A stretch of DNA of 64,000 nt from Rhodococcus sp. EPR-157 (GTDB lineage: Bacteria; Actinomycetota; Actinomycetes; Mycobacteriales; Mycobacteriaceae): contig NZ_LVCV01000161.1 of assembly GCF_001647195.1 (NCBI RefSeq), positions 1 through 64,000 of the forward strand, written 5' to 3'. This document shows positions 32,925 to 40,348 of the stretch, piece after piece. Below the pieces are notes generated by a model. That model was not told the origin of the DNA. It saw only the letters and a program-made list of their open reading frames with translations, and made no database searches. Positions within the stretch are counted from its first letter, which is position 1. Every line of letters begins with the position of its first letter. A program made the translations under genes and the position numbers.

Positions 32925-34207
32925 GTCCTTCATGGGTCGAACACGCGATCTGGTGGCACGTCTACCCGCTCGGTTTCGCGGGCGCACCGGTCCGTGATTG
33001 GGACGGGGAGTCCATGGCCGACGAGCACCGTCTTCTCAAGGTCGTCGAATGGCTCGACTACGCAATCGAACTCGGAGCGTCGGGAATTGCGCTCGGCCCG
33101 ATCTTCGCCTCGGAGGGGCACGGGTACGAGACCATCGACCATCTCCGCATCGATTCCAGGCTCGGTACCGAGGCCGACTTCGATACTCTGATAGATGCGG
33201 CGCACGGTCGTGGTCTGAAAGTGATGCTCGACGGTGTCTTCAACCATGTGGGACAGGGATTTCCGAAATTTCAGCAGGAGCTACGCGAGGGCGCCGGGTC
33301 GTGGTTCCGGATCGACAGGTCGTCGGGCCAGCCGAAGCATCGCAACTTCGAAGGCCACGATGAGCTCGTCACGCTCGATCATGACAGCGCCGAAGTGCAG
33401 GACTACGTCGCCGACGTGATGGATCACTGGCTGGGCCGCGGCGCGGACGGTTGGAGGTTGGACGCGGCATACGCTGTGCCGCCGAAGTTCTGGAGTGCGG
33501 TGATTCCCCGCGTCCGGGAGAAGCATCCGAACGCATACTTCCTCGGTGAGGTGATACACGGCGACTACGCCGCGATCGTGACGTCGAGTTCACTGGATTC
33601 GGTGACACAGTACGAACTGTGGAAGGCGACGTGGAGCGGCATCGTCGAGGAGAACTTCTTCGAGCTTTCCCATGCTCTGGGCCGCCACAACGACTGGATG
33701 GACACGTTCGTCCCGGCGACGTTCATCGGCAACCACGACGTGAACCGGATTGCCAGCACGATCACCGACGAACGGCACCTCGCGCACGCCCACGTCGTGC
33801 TGTTCACGACCGGTGGAACGCCGATGATCTACTACGGCGACGAGCAGGGCTTCCGTGGTGTCAAGGAAGAGCGCGTCGGTGGCGACGACGATGTTCGTCC
33901 CGAATTCCCCATGGCGAAAGAACAACTCGATCCGGGTGGGTGGCCGATCTTCCACTTGCATCAGGAGTTGATCGGTCTACGCAGACGCAATCCCTGGCTG
34001 CACCACGCACGTACCGAGACTCTCGAGCTGACCAACACAGCCATGCTCTACCGGGTTTTCGATGCCGAGAATGCGCTGTACGTCGCTCTCAACCTCGGGA
34101 ACGAGGCGGTCGACTATCGCGTGTCCGGTGAGATCGTGGCCGGCGAAGCATCCGAACATGCGGGGTGGAACTCGGTGCCGGCGCACGGGTGGGCAGTCTT
34201 CGGTTGA
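32921..34207 (+). CDS. GH13 alpha-amylase family glycosidase
   Basis: 428-residue cytoplasmic (no signal peptide) GH13 enzyme. The conserved regions are in order: MLDGVFNHVG, DGWRLDAAY with the nucleophile Asp, FLGEVIHG with the acid/base Glu and FIGNHDVNR with the stabilising Asp. The A domain is followed by a short beta domain (LYVALNLGNEAVDYRVSG). Likely substrates are maltodextrins or an alpha-glucoside. It is translationally coupled to the lactate-monooxygenase-like gene by a 4-bp overlap, an unusual partner for a glycosidase. Confidence 0.9.
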   Translation: MSPSWVEHAIWWHVYPLGFAGAPVRDWDGESMADEHRLLKVVEWLDYAIELGASGIALGPIFASEGHGYETIDHLRIDSRLGTEADFDTLIDAAHGRGLKVMLDGVFNHVGQGFPKFQQELREGAGSWFRIDRSSGQPKHRNFEGHDELVTLDHDSAEVQDYVADVMDHWLGRGADGWRLDAAYAVPPKFWSAVIPRVREKHPNAYFLGEVIHGDYAAIVTSSSLDSVTQYELWKATWSGIVEENFFELSHALGRHNDWMDTFVPATFIGNHDVNRIASTITDERHLAHAHVVLFTTGGTPMIYYGDEQGFRGVKEERVGGDDDVRPEFPMAKEQLDPGGWPIFHLHQELIGLRRRNPWLHHARTETLELTNTAMLYRVFDAENALYVALNLGNEAVDYRVSGEIVAGEASEHAGWNSVPAHGWAVFG

Positions 34208-34235
34208 GGAACGGTGCCCGGCAACCGGATCGCAG

Positions 34236-34538
34236 TCAGCCTCTAGCGTGCTTCGCGCGGTCGAAGAACGCCAGCACATGCGGGACTTTGTCCTCCGGGA
34301 CGTCGAACACCGCTTGCCCGCCGAGGTACGACATCGAGTCGTCGGGCAAGCGTGCGCCGATCTTGACGCGTAGTCCGCCGCCACGGGGCTTGGCGTCGAC
34401 TCCGATGTGCGCGACGTGCCAGCGTGGTCGACCCGAGACGGTCTTTTGTGAGGCATCGAAGATTTCGACGACGCGGTTGTCGAGGACGAGCACGACGTTC
34501 TCGTCCAACCAGTATTCGACGTACTCTCGTTCGCGCAT
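34236..34538 (-). CDS. Small hypothetical protein
   Basis: 100-residue protein of alternating strands (VEYWLDENVVLVLDNRVVEIFDAS, RWHVAHIGVDAK, LRVKIGARL) ending in a helix (VPHVLAFFDRAK). The pattern resembles bacterial PH-like domains, but I cannot confirm this. Convergent with the amylase gene; its promoter region holds a diverged copy of the dyad element found around 38.3 and 39.0 kb. Confidence 0.7.
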   Translation of the reverse strand: MREREYVEYWLDENVVLVLDNRVVEIFDASQKTVSGRPRWHVAHIGVDAKPRGGGLRVKIGARLPDDSMSYLGGQAVFDVPEDKVPHVLAFFDRAKHARG

Positions 34539-34546
34539 CGTAGGAG

Positions 34547-34592
34547 CCTATATCCATCTCTACTGCCAGTGCTAGATACAGGTACAGAGCCC
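34547..34592. repeat. Diverged dyad element C
   Basis: TATATCCATCTCTA, a 10-nt spacer, then TAGATACAGGTACAG. It resembles in layout and spacing the large hairpin part of element A at 38277-38320 (TCTATCCATATCTAGC type). It lies directly upstream of the small minus-strand gene. The match is imperfect, so relation to A and B is tentative. Confidence 0.4.
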
Positions 34593-34610
34593 GAGATGTA
34601 CACTCGTCGG

Positions 34611-34690
34611 CGACACGGGGTGCCGCACCGAAGCGGCTGAGATCACACCCGTCGAACCTGATCTGGTCAACACCAGCGTAGGGATGTCTG
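34611..34690 (+). ncRNA. TPP (THI-box) riboswitch
   Basis: All invariant segments of the thiamine pyrophosphate aptamer are present in order: CGACACGGGGTGC, then CTGAGA at 34637-34642, GAACCTGATCTGG from 34654, and ACACCAGCGTAGGGA at 34670-34684. P1 closes by GACA pairing with TGTC. A small hairpin around GCATCCGCACGGGTGC (34690-34705) and the Shine-Dalgarno GAGAGGGAG follow before the SDR start at 34754, so translational control is plausible. The controlled genes are not classical thiamine genes. Confidence 0.93.
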
Positions 34691-34753
34691 CATCCGCACG
34701 GGTGCATTGTCTTCTCCGCCGCCGCATGTCGACCAGCGAGCGAGAGGGAGCGC

Positions 34754-35509
34754 ATGAATTTCGACAAGCAGACCGTAGTGGTCACCGGCGCAGGACGAGG
34801 ACTCGGGACTTCGATCGCGCGAGCATTTGCCTACCAGGGGGCACGCGTCGTCGTGAACTATCGCGCCAGCGCGGTATCGGCCGAGAAGCTCGCTGCGGAG
34901 ATCGGTGGGTTGGCCGTACAGGCCGACATCACTGTCGCCGACGAGGTCGACGCGCTCTTCACGGCCGCCGAGCAGCACTTCGGAACCACGGTCACTACCG
35001 TCGTCAACAACGCCCTCGCCGACTTCTCGTTCAACGGCGACGCCCGAAGCAAGGCCGACACCATTTCGTGGGAGCAGTTCGATGCGCAATTCCAGGGAAC
35101 TGTTCGAGGAGCGTTGACCACGACCCAGCGTGCGGTGCCCGGAATGCGGGCCGCGGGTTTCGGCCGCATCATCAACGTCGGAACCAATCTTTTTCAGAAC
35201 CCGGTGGTTCCGTACCACGACTACACGGCGGCGAAAGCGGCCCTGCTGTCCCTGACCCGCACGCTCGCAGCCGATCTCGGCATGGACGGCATCACCGTCA
35301 ACATGGTATCCGGTGGATTGCTGCGTACCACCGACGCCAGCGCGGCGACGCCGGAGGAGGTGTTCGACATGATTGCTGCGTCGACTCCCCTGCAGCGAGT
35401 GGTGACGCCCGCGGAATTCGCCGATGCACTGCTGTTCTTCGCATCACCGTGGTCGAGGTCGGTGACCGGACAGAATCTCGTGGTGGACGGCGGACTGGTC
35501 AAGGACTGA
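34754..35509 (+). CDS. Short-chain dehydrogenase/reductase under TPP riboswitch control
   Basis: 251-residue SDR of the 3-oxoacyl-ACP reductase (FabG-like) type. It has the NAD(P)-binding TGAGRGLGTSIARAF, VVNNALADF, and catalytic Tyr-x-x-x-Lys in YTAAKAALLSLTRTLA. It lies 64 bp after the TPP aptamer and 3 bp before the next gene. Since the riboswitch senses thiamine pyrophosphate, the enzyme may act in uptake, salvage or remodelling of thiamine precursors. I recall THI-regulated SDRs (oarX) being noted in comparative work but cannot verify homology. Substrate unknown. Confidence 0.9.
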   Translation: MNFDKQTVVVTGAGRGLGTSIARAFAYQGARVVVNYRASAVSAEKLAAEIGGLAVQADITVADEVDALFTAAEQHFGTTVTTVVNNALADFSFNGDARSKADTISWEQFDAQFQGTVRGALTTTQRAVPGMRAAGFGRIINVGTNLFQNPVVPYHDYTAAKAALLSLTRTLAADLGMDGITVNMVSGGLLRTTDASAATPEEVFDMIAASTPLQRVVTPAEFADALLFFASPWSRSVTGQNLVVDGGLVKD

Positions 35510-35512
35510 ACG

Positions 35513-36799
35513 ATGCTGCATCTCAACGCATTTCTGTTCGGTTGCGGCCACCACAGCGCTGCGTGGCGCCATCCGAGCTCTCGCGTCGAGGATCTCGGCG
35601 ACATCGGCTACTACGAGGAGCTCGCGCAGACTGCTGAGCGAGGGAAGCTCGACGCGGTATTCTTCGCCGACGGTCATTCGGTGCGTGATCCGGCGGGAGC
35701 GGGAACCTGGTTCCTCGAACCCATCACCGCGCTGACGGCGATGGCGAGGGCGACGTCACACATAGGACTGGTGACGACGGTGTCCACCACCTTCTATACT
35801 CCGTTCCATGCTGCCCGGCTGCTCGCCTCACTCGATCACATCAGCGGCGGGCGTGCGGGGTGGAACGTCGTCACCTCGATGTTCGACGCCGAAGCCCGCA
35901 ATCACGGATTCACCGAGATACCCTCGCGTGCAGAGCGGTACGCTCGCGCCGAGGAGTTCGTCGAGGTCGCTCTTGCGCTGTGGGACAGCTGGGACGGCGA
36001 CGCTCTGAAGCTCGATCGCGATGGTCAGTATGCGGACCCTGACGGTGTGCATTCGATCGATCACGTGGGCAAGCACTTTCGAGTCGACGGTCCATTGACG
36101 GTCCCTCGCTCGCCACAGGGAAGGCCGGTGCTGTTCCAGGCCGGTGCGTCGGGAGAGGGGCGGGATCTCGCGGCGCGATACGCCGAGGCGATCTACGCGG
36201 TCGCCTACGATATCGATTCGGGGGCAGGCTATTACGCCGATGTGAAGACTCGAATCGACAAGGCCGGCCGCGACGCCGATTCGGTCGGCATCATGCCCGG
36301 CCTCGTCACGTACATCGGGTCGACCATGGCCGAAGCGCACGCGAAGAAGGCCGAACTCGATGCGTTACTCCCCGTGGAACAGTCACTGCGTCAGCTGGGC
36401 ATGTACATCGAACAGGATTGCCGGGAGTGGGAACTGGACGCGCCGGTTCCCACGCTCCCACCCGTCGAGGAGTTCACGGGTCCGCACGGACGCTACGAGA
36501 CCATTCTGCGCATCGTTGCCAAGGACAAGCCAACCGTGCGTGAGCTTCTCGGCACGCTTGCTGCCGGTGGCGGGCACGCGACGATGATCGGCACTCCTGA
36601 ATCGATCGCGGACGAGATGGAGGCCTGGGTCAGCGGCGGCGCCGCCGACGGCTTCAATCTGATGCCTCCACTGTATCCCGCGGGGTTGGAGGACTTTGTG
36701 GGCCAGGTTGTCCCGATCCTGCAGTCGCGAGGGCTGTTTCGGCATGACTATGCGGCTGCGACGTTGCGTGGTCGACTCGGCGAGGGAGACAGTCGATGA
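35513..36799 (+). CDS. NtaA/SnaA/DszA-family FMN-dependent monooxygenase
   Basis: 428-residue luciferase-like monooxygenase of the nitrilotriacetate monooxygenase component A family, which uses reduced FMN from a separate reductase. Family segments are HHSAAWRHPSS, GKLDAVFFADGHSV, ATSHIGLVTTVSTTFYTPFHAARLLASLDHISGGRAGWNVVTSMFD, PQGRPVLFQAGASGEGRDLAARYAEAIYAV and a late GTPESIADEMEAWVSGGAADGFNLMPP. It begins 3 bp after the SDR stop, so both are riboswitch-controlled. Its 3' end overlaps the convergent hydrolase by 146 bp. Confidence 0.9.
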   Translation: MLHLNAFLFGCGHHSAAWRHPSSRVEDLGDIGYYEELAQTAERGKLDAVFFADGHSVRDPAGAGTWFLEPITALTAMARATSHIGLVTTVSTTFYTPFHAARLLASLDHISGGRAGWNVVTSMFDAEARNHGFTEIPSRAERYARAEEFVEVALALWDSWDGDALKLDRDGQYADPDGVHSIDHVGKHFRVDGPLTVPRSPQGRPVLFQAGASGEGRDLAARYAEAIYAVAYDIDSGAGYYADVKTRIDKAGRDADSVGIMPGLVTYIGSTMAEAHAKKAELDALLPVEQSLRQLGMYIEQDCREWELDAPVPTLPPVEEFTGPHGRYETILRIVAKDKPTVRELLGTLAAGGGHATMIGTPESIADEMEAWVSGGAADGFNLMPPLYPAGLEDFVGQVVPILQSRGLFRHDYAAATLRGRLGEGDSR

Positions 36800-37670
36800 A
36801 CTCATCCGTCAGGGCAGCGATCTCGGCCGCATGCGAGATGGGTGACCAGTGCCCTGCTGGGATGTCGTTGCGGGTCAGATTCTTCACCCACCGGTGCGTG
36901 TCTTCGTAGTGGTAGGGGCGCACCGCCACGTCCTCGGTGTTGATGATCAACTGCACCGGGACATCGATGTAGCGTTCCCTGGGGTTCAACATTCGTGGAA
37001 TCAGGTTGGCGCGATAGAGATTCGTCCCGTTGCTTGCGTCGGAGAACAGCGTCGGGTTCTGTGTCACGAGGGCAGGGTCGACGTTCGAGAACTCCTGCAG
37101 GAATGCGGGCCACCCCTTGGCGAACTGGCGCTTGATCCGCAGCGTCGACAGGCCGGGAATGTGGAACGTCACCGTGTACCAGGATGCTCGCAGCTGCGCG
37201 AACACCTGCTTCAGTCCGGTCCACGACGGTGTGGTGAGCCGTGCACGCGACCACATGGCGAGGTGATCGAGATTCGGCCCCGAAATGGATGTGTACGAAG
37301 CGATTCGGTCGATTGCGCGCGGCTCGGCTGCGGCCTCCCATACCTCGACGGCACCCCAGTCGTGCGCAAGGACGTGCACCGGCCGGCCAGGGCTGACGGC
37401 GTCGAGAACCGCGTAGAAGTCGGAGGCCAGGCTGCTCAGGCGGTACGCCGCGCGCTCCTGCGGTACCGTGCTCTCCCCCGCACCGCGGGAGTCGTAGGTG
37501 ATGACGCGAAACTTGTCGGCAAGTAGCGGCACGATGTGGCTCCACAGTTCGTGGGTATCGGGCCAGCCGTGCACCAGCACGATCGTGTCACCGTCGGGGT
37601 TGCCCGTCTCGAACACCGCCAGCTGCATGCCCTCGTTGACGACGGTCGTTCGCTCGTAGACTGTTTCCAT
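36654..37670 (-). CDS. EphD-like alpha/beta hydrolase lacking the SDR domain
   Basis: 338-residue alpha/beta hydrolase closely resembling the N-terminal half of mycobacterial EphD: EGMQLAVFETGNPDGDTIVLVHGWPDTHELW, the nucleophile elbow LAHDWGAVEVW, DRIASYTSISGPNLDHL, DVPVQLIINTEDVAVRPY and GHWSPISH. EphD continues with a full SDR domain, but here the fold ends near residue 300 and a low-complexity tail follows (SQPHSHAETALATAGSG). That tail is antisense to the end of the monooxygenase gene. It is therefore either a genuinely short paralogue or an EphD gene that lost its 3' half. Probable epoxide hydrolase or esterase. Confidence 0.85.
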   Translation of the reverse strand: METVYERTTVVNEGMQLAVFETGNPDGDTIVLVHGWPDTHELWSHIVPLLADKFRVITYDSRGAGESTVPQERAAYRLSSLASDFYAVLDAVSPGRPVHVLAHDWGAVEVWEAAAEPRAIDRIASYTSISGPNLDHLAMWSRARLTTPSWTGLKQVFAQLRASWYTVTFHIPGLSTLRIKRQFAKGWPAFLQEFSNVDPALVTQNPTLFSDASNGTNLYRANLIPRMLNPRERYIDVPVQLIINTEDVAVRPYHYEDTHRWVKNLTRNDIPAGHWSPISHAAEIAALTDEFIDCLPRRVDHATSQPHSHAETALATAGSGQPGPQSPPTPRDTVEASD

Positions 37671-37691
37671 GAACCCACATTAGTATGAATC

Positions 37692-37709
37692 GTGGTTACA
37701 TGTAACCAC
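37692..37709. promoter_or_regulatory. 18-bp perfect palindrome, operator candidate
   Basis: GTGGTTACATGTAACCAC is a perfect 18-bp palindrome in the 68-bp divergent space between the EphD-like gene and the hypothetical gene at 37739. Its length and symmetry are typical of TetR- or GntR-type operators. No regulator gene adjoins. Confidence 0.65.
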
Positions 37710-37738
37710 CTGTCGGAACCGCCTGCGAGAATCGATGG

Positions 37739-38209
37739 GTGATTCCAACGCCCGAGTGGCCACCGACAGTGCGTGCGATCGCCCGCGCAACCGAAGACGC
37801 GATCGGCTCTGCTCGGGTCAAGGCGAAGGTCGCGTTCGCCGACGCCGTCGAGAAGCTGTCGTCCGAGGATCACGCGCAGGTCGGAGCCATTCACGCCGAA
37901 ATGGTCAGGTCTCTCCTGGAGGAACTGCATCCCGATGGCCTGACGGGTGAGGACGTACAGGATGCGCTGTCCAGTGCCGTCCGGTCAGCCGTCGAGTGGT
38001 ATCCCGACCTCGACGTACAAGGGTTCGTCGAGGTGCTGACGGGAGCGCTCGGGGTGGCGGATACCGAGGGGAATCGCCCGAGTCCGCGCGCAGAGCATGC
38101 GGTGCTGATCATCGCGGATCTGCTGGTCAGGCGTAATGCCGCCGCCGATGTCTACATTCGGCGCGCGGTTGCCGAGATTCAGCGCGCGCAGACGATGGAA
38201 ATGCCGTAG
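37739..38209 (+). CDS. Hypothetical helical protein
   Basis: 156-residue, largely alpha-helical acidic protein of no family I recognise. The start is GTG at 37739 (VIPTPEWPPTVRAIARATEDAI). Features are ARVKAKVAFADAVEKLSSEDHAQVGAIHAEMV, a mid-region EWYPDLDVQGFVEVLTGALG and a C-terminal HAVLIIADLLVRRNAAADVYI. No membrane helix, signal or HTH is apparent. It is divergent from the EphD-like gene across the 18-bp palindrome, which may control both. Confidence 0.7.
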   Translation: MIPTPEWPPTVRAIARATEDAIGSARVKAKVAFADAVEKLSSEDHAQVGAIHAEMVRSLLEELHPDGLTGEDVQDALSSAVRSAVEWYPDLDVQGFVEVLTGALGVADTEGNRPSPRAEHAVLIIADLLVRRNAAADVYIRRAVAEIQRAQTMEMP

Positions 38210-38222
38210 GGGCTTCTACGGC
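38203..38222 (+). terminator. Hairpin at the stop codon (no T-tract)
   Basis: GCCGTAG, loop GGGCTT, CTACGGC forms a 7-bp perfect stem that includes the stop codon of the preceding gene. Without a T-run it would be an actinobacterial I-type terminator at best. Confidence 0.45.
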
Positions 38223-38223
38223 A

Positions 38224-38320
38224 ATCTAGCTCGTGGCAAAGAGAGCCGTAGATCGAGCTAGCAAGCGTCTCTGTGACCCTCTATCCATATCTAGCAGATG
38301 AGGTAGATATGAATAGAGGG
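38224..38320 (+). repeat. Inverted element A, left flank of the LeuA-domain gene
   Basis: About 97 nt that recur in inverted orientation as element B (38992-39086). Shared blocks are ATCTAGCTCGTG-N4-AGAGAGCC-N-TA at the outer end and AGG-TAGATAT-NN-ATAGA at the inner end. Its 3' half alone is a large hairpin: CCCTCTATCCATATCTA (38277-38293), a 10-nt loop, TAGATATGAATAGAGGG (38304-38320), with one mismatch in 17 pairs. It is AT-rich compared with the surrounding genes. Confidence 0.75.
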
Positions 38321-38328
38321 ACCGATTG

Positions 38329-38832
38329 TCAGCCGTGCAGCATGTTCGCAGCGCCGATGATCGCGCGGATCGAGGATTCGGTGGCACCGGATTCGATTGC
38401 CATCGACCAGCGCTGACGGCCGTCGAACTCGGCGAGGACGAAGGTGGCGGTGCGATCTCCGCGCTCGGCAGTGGGGTTGGCGGAGTTGGGGTCGGCGGAG
38501 TGAACGGTCTGCTGGTGGAACGAGATGATCTCGAGATGGAAGCCGGCGTCGTAGAGCATCGAGGTCAGCGCGTCGATCGGGCCGTAGGTAGTTGCGCTCG
38601 CGGAGTGGATCGAGTCGCCGATTCCGAAGGTGGCGGCAAAGGACGTCCGTCCGCCCCGTGCGGTGGTGGAGTCCCAGCTTCCGAGGCGGATGGGTCCTGA
38701 TGATGCCGCGAACTGCTGCGTGAAGTTGGTCCAGCTCATACCCTCGGCGTGCTTCTGCAGGTCGCGCGGGAGTGGGGCGCCGAATCGAGCGGCAAAGGAA
38801 TCGTTCGAGATGGGGGACGTGAGAGCGTTCAT
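38329..38832 (-). CDS. Stand-alone LeuA C-terminal (leucine-sensing) regulatory domain protein
   Basis: 167-residue protein whose last ~100 residues match the dimerisation/allosteric domain of 2-isopropylmalate synthase: TTYGPIDALTSMLYDAGFHLEIISFHQQ, ATFVLAEFDGRQRWSMAIESGATESSIRAIIGAANML. In full LeuA this domain binds leucine for feedback inhibition. Here the catalytic TIM barrel is absent. The N-terminal part (FGAPLPRDLQKHAEGMSWTNFTQQFAASSG) may be a partner-binding segment. A leader ORF and hairpin precede it, and inverted elements flank it. It could heteromerise with the genomic LeuA or act as a free leucine sensor. Confidence 0.82.
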   Translation of the reverse strand: MNALTSPISNDSFAARFGAPLPRDLQKHAEGMSWTNFTQQFAASSGPIRLGSWDSTTARGGRTSFAATFGIGDSIHSASATTYGPIDALTSMLYDAGFHLEIISFHQQTVHSADPNSANPTAERGDRTATFVLAEFDGRQRWSMAIESGATESSIRAIIGAANMLHG

Positions 38833-38860
38833 GATGATGGTCTTTCCGGATGTGAAGGAA

Positions 38861-38901
38861 GGACCGAGGCAGCACGACGACCCGCAGCGAGGGGTCGGTC
38901 C
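38861..38901 (-). promoter_or_regulatory. Attenuator-like hairpin upstream of the LeuA-domain gene
   Basis: On the minus strand GGACCGA and TCGGTCC enclose an inner GACCC/GGGTC stem. It lies between a short leader ORF (stop at 38905) and the gene start at 38832, the arrangement expected of transcription attenuation. There is no clear T-tract, so a translational mechanism is possible. Confidence 0.45.
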
Positions 38902-38904
38902 GAA

Positions 38905-38946
38905 TTAGACCCCGCTACGGCGGCGTACTACGAGAATGCGCTTCAC
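38905..38946 (-). CDS. Possible leader peptide rich in branched-chain and Arg codons
   Basis: A 13-codon ORF starting with GTG at 38946 encodes MKRILVVRRRSGV and ends just before the attenuator-like hairpin. The consecutive Ile-Leu-Val-Val codons would stall ribosomes under branched-chain amino-acid shortage, fitting a gene for a LeuA-type leucine-binding domain. No good Shine-Dalgarno is visible, so this is tentative. Confidence 0.35.
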   Translation of the reverse strand: MKRILVVRRRSGV

Positions 38947-38991
38947 GGACGCCAATGTAGCCGCAGCCGCTCTCGAGATGCAAGCATTGGA

Positions 38992-39086
38992 CTTTCTATC
39001 GATATCTAGCCTTTGACTTAGAGTGCCCGAGATTGTGCAACAGAGCCGATAGCCGTTCATAAGGCTCTCTAGGACACGAGCTAGAT
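38992..39086 (-). repeat. Inverted element B, right flank of the LeuA-domain gene
   Basis: Inverted copy of element A. On the minus strand it reads ATCTAGCTCGTG-N4-AGAGAGCC (39086-39063), continues with GCTATC and TCTGTTG blocks that parallel A, and ends AGGCTAGATATCGATAGA (about 39011-38994). It lies in the shared upstream region of the LeuA-domain gene and the ATPase gene, so it may hold promoters or binding sites for both. The recurring inner motif is TCTAT-NN-ATATCTAGC. Confidence 0.75.
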
Positions 39087-39125
39087 GTCCACATAATTTG
39101 CTATCACTGTTGTTACTTTGGCCCC

Positions 39126-40316
39126 ATGGACCCCGTGCGTAACCCCTACGCTCCCGGCGCAGGTCAGCGCCCTCCCGAGCTCGCAGGTCGTAAGAAGCAG
39201 CTGGACGCCTTCGATGTCGTCCTCGAACGCATCACCCGCGGCCGACCTGAACGCAGTGTCGTTCTGACAGGGCTGCGAGGCGTCGGGAAGACGGTGCTGC
39301 TCAACCACCTGCGATCCGCCGCGGTCGCGCGCGGGTGGGGAACCGGAAAGATCGAGGCGAGACCCGATCAGGAATTGCGACGCCCGCTGTCGTCGGCGCT
39401 GCATATGGCGGTTCGAGGTATCGCGGCGTCGCACCGGGATCCGGAGCGTGTCGACGAGTTCCTCGGTGTGCTCAAGGCATTCGCGCTGCGCGCGTCGGCG
39501 GACAAGGGCATGAGGGAACGCTGGCAACCCGGGATCGACGTTCCGGCGAAGACCGGTCGTGCCGACTCCGGTGACATCGAGATCGACTTGGTGGAACTGC
39601 TTCTCGACGCTTCGTCCCTGGCCGGCGATGTCGGCGTGGGCATTGCGATCTTCATCGACGAGATGCAGGATCTGGGACCGGCGGACATCTCCGCTCTGTG
39701 CGCTGCGTGTCATGAGCTGAGCCAGGACACCGCTCCGCTGATCATCGTCGGCGCGGGTCTTCCGCACCTGCCCGCTGTGTTGTCCGCGTCGAAGAGCTAC
39801 TCGGAGCGGCTGTTCAGCTATCACCGGATCGGCAGGCTGGAACGGGCAGCTGCGGACCTTGCGCTGATCGCGCCCGCCGATCGGGAAGATGTCGAGTACA
39901 CGACCGAGGCGCTCGACGCTCTATACGAATCTGCCGACGGATACCCTTATTTCGTGCAGGCGTACGGCAAGGCGACGTGGGATCTGGCGGCGGAGTCCCC
40001 GATCACAGCCGAGGACGTTCGAGTCGCCGCGCCCACGGCCGAGGAGGAACTCGCCGTCGGGTTCTTCGGGTCCCGCTACGAGCGTGCGACGCCTGCCGAG
40101 CGCGAATACATGCGTGCCATGGCAGATCTGTCGGGCGACGAGGCGTCAGTGCCGACGTCCGCGGTGGCAACGGAGCTGGGGCGCAAGCCGGCCTCACTGT
40201 CACCTGCGCGCGACGGCTTGATCAAGAAGGGTCTCATCTACTCCGCAGAGCGGGGAACGATTGCCTTCACGGTGCCCCACTTCGGGCGGTATCTGCGGGC
40301 GCAGACGGACGATTAG
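39126..40316 (+). CDS. AAA/STAND-like ATPase with C-terminal winged helix
   Basis: 396-residue P-loop ATPase. Walker A is TGLRGVGKTVLL (about residue 48), Walker B VGIAIFIDEMQDL, and a sensor-like IIVGAGLPHLPAVL follows, as in Orc/Cdc6-like and MalT-type NTPases. The C-terminal region (EREYMRAMADLSGDEASVPTSAVATELGRKPASLSPARDGLIKKGLI) looks like a winged helix. No sensor domain is attached. Single-gene unit; no Shine-Dalgarno precedes the ATG, so it may be leaderless. Relatives occur widely in actinobacteria with no assigned role. Confidence 0.85.
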   Translation: MDPVRNPYAPGAGQRPPELAGRKKQLDAFDVVLERITRGRPERSVVLTGLRGVGKTVLLNHLRSAAVARGWGTGKIEARPDQELRRPLSSALHMAVRGIAASHRDPERVDEFLGVLKAFALRASADKGMRERWQPGIDVPAKTGRADSGDIEIDLVELLLDASSLAGDVGVGIAIFIDEMQDLGPADISALCAACHELSQDTAPLIIVGAGLPHLPAVLSASKSYSERLFSYHRIGRLERAAADLALIAPADREDVEYTTEALDALYESADGYPYFVQAYGKATWDLAAESPITAEDVRVAAPTAEEELAVGFFGSRYERATPAEREYMRAMADLSGDEASVPTSAVATELGRKPASLSPARDGLIKKGLIYSAERGTIAFTVPHFGRYLRAQTDD

Positions 40317-40348
40317 GCGCTCCGCCAGTGCCCGAGGTCGCTCCGCTC

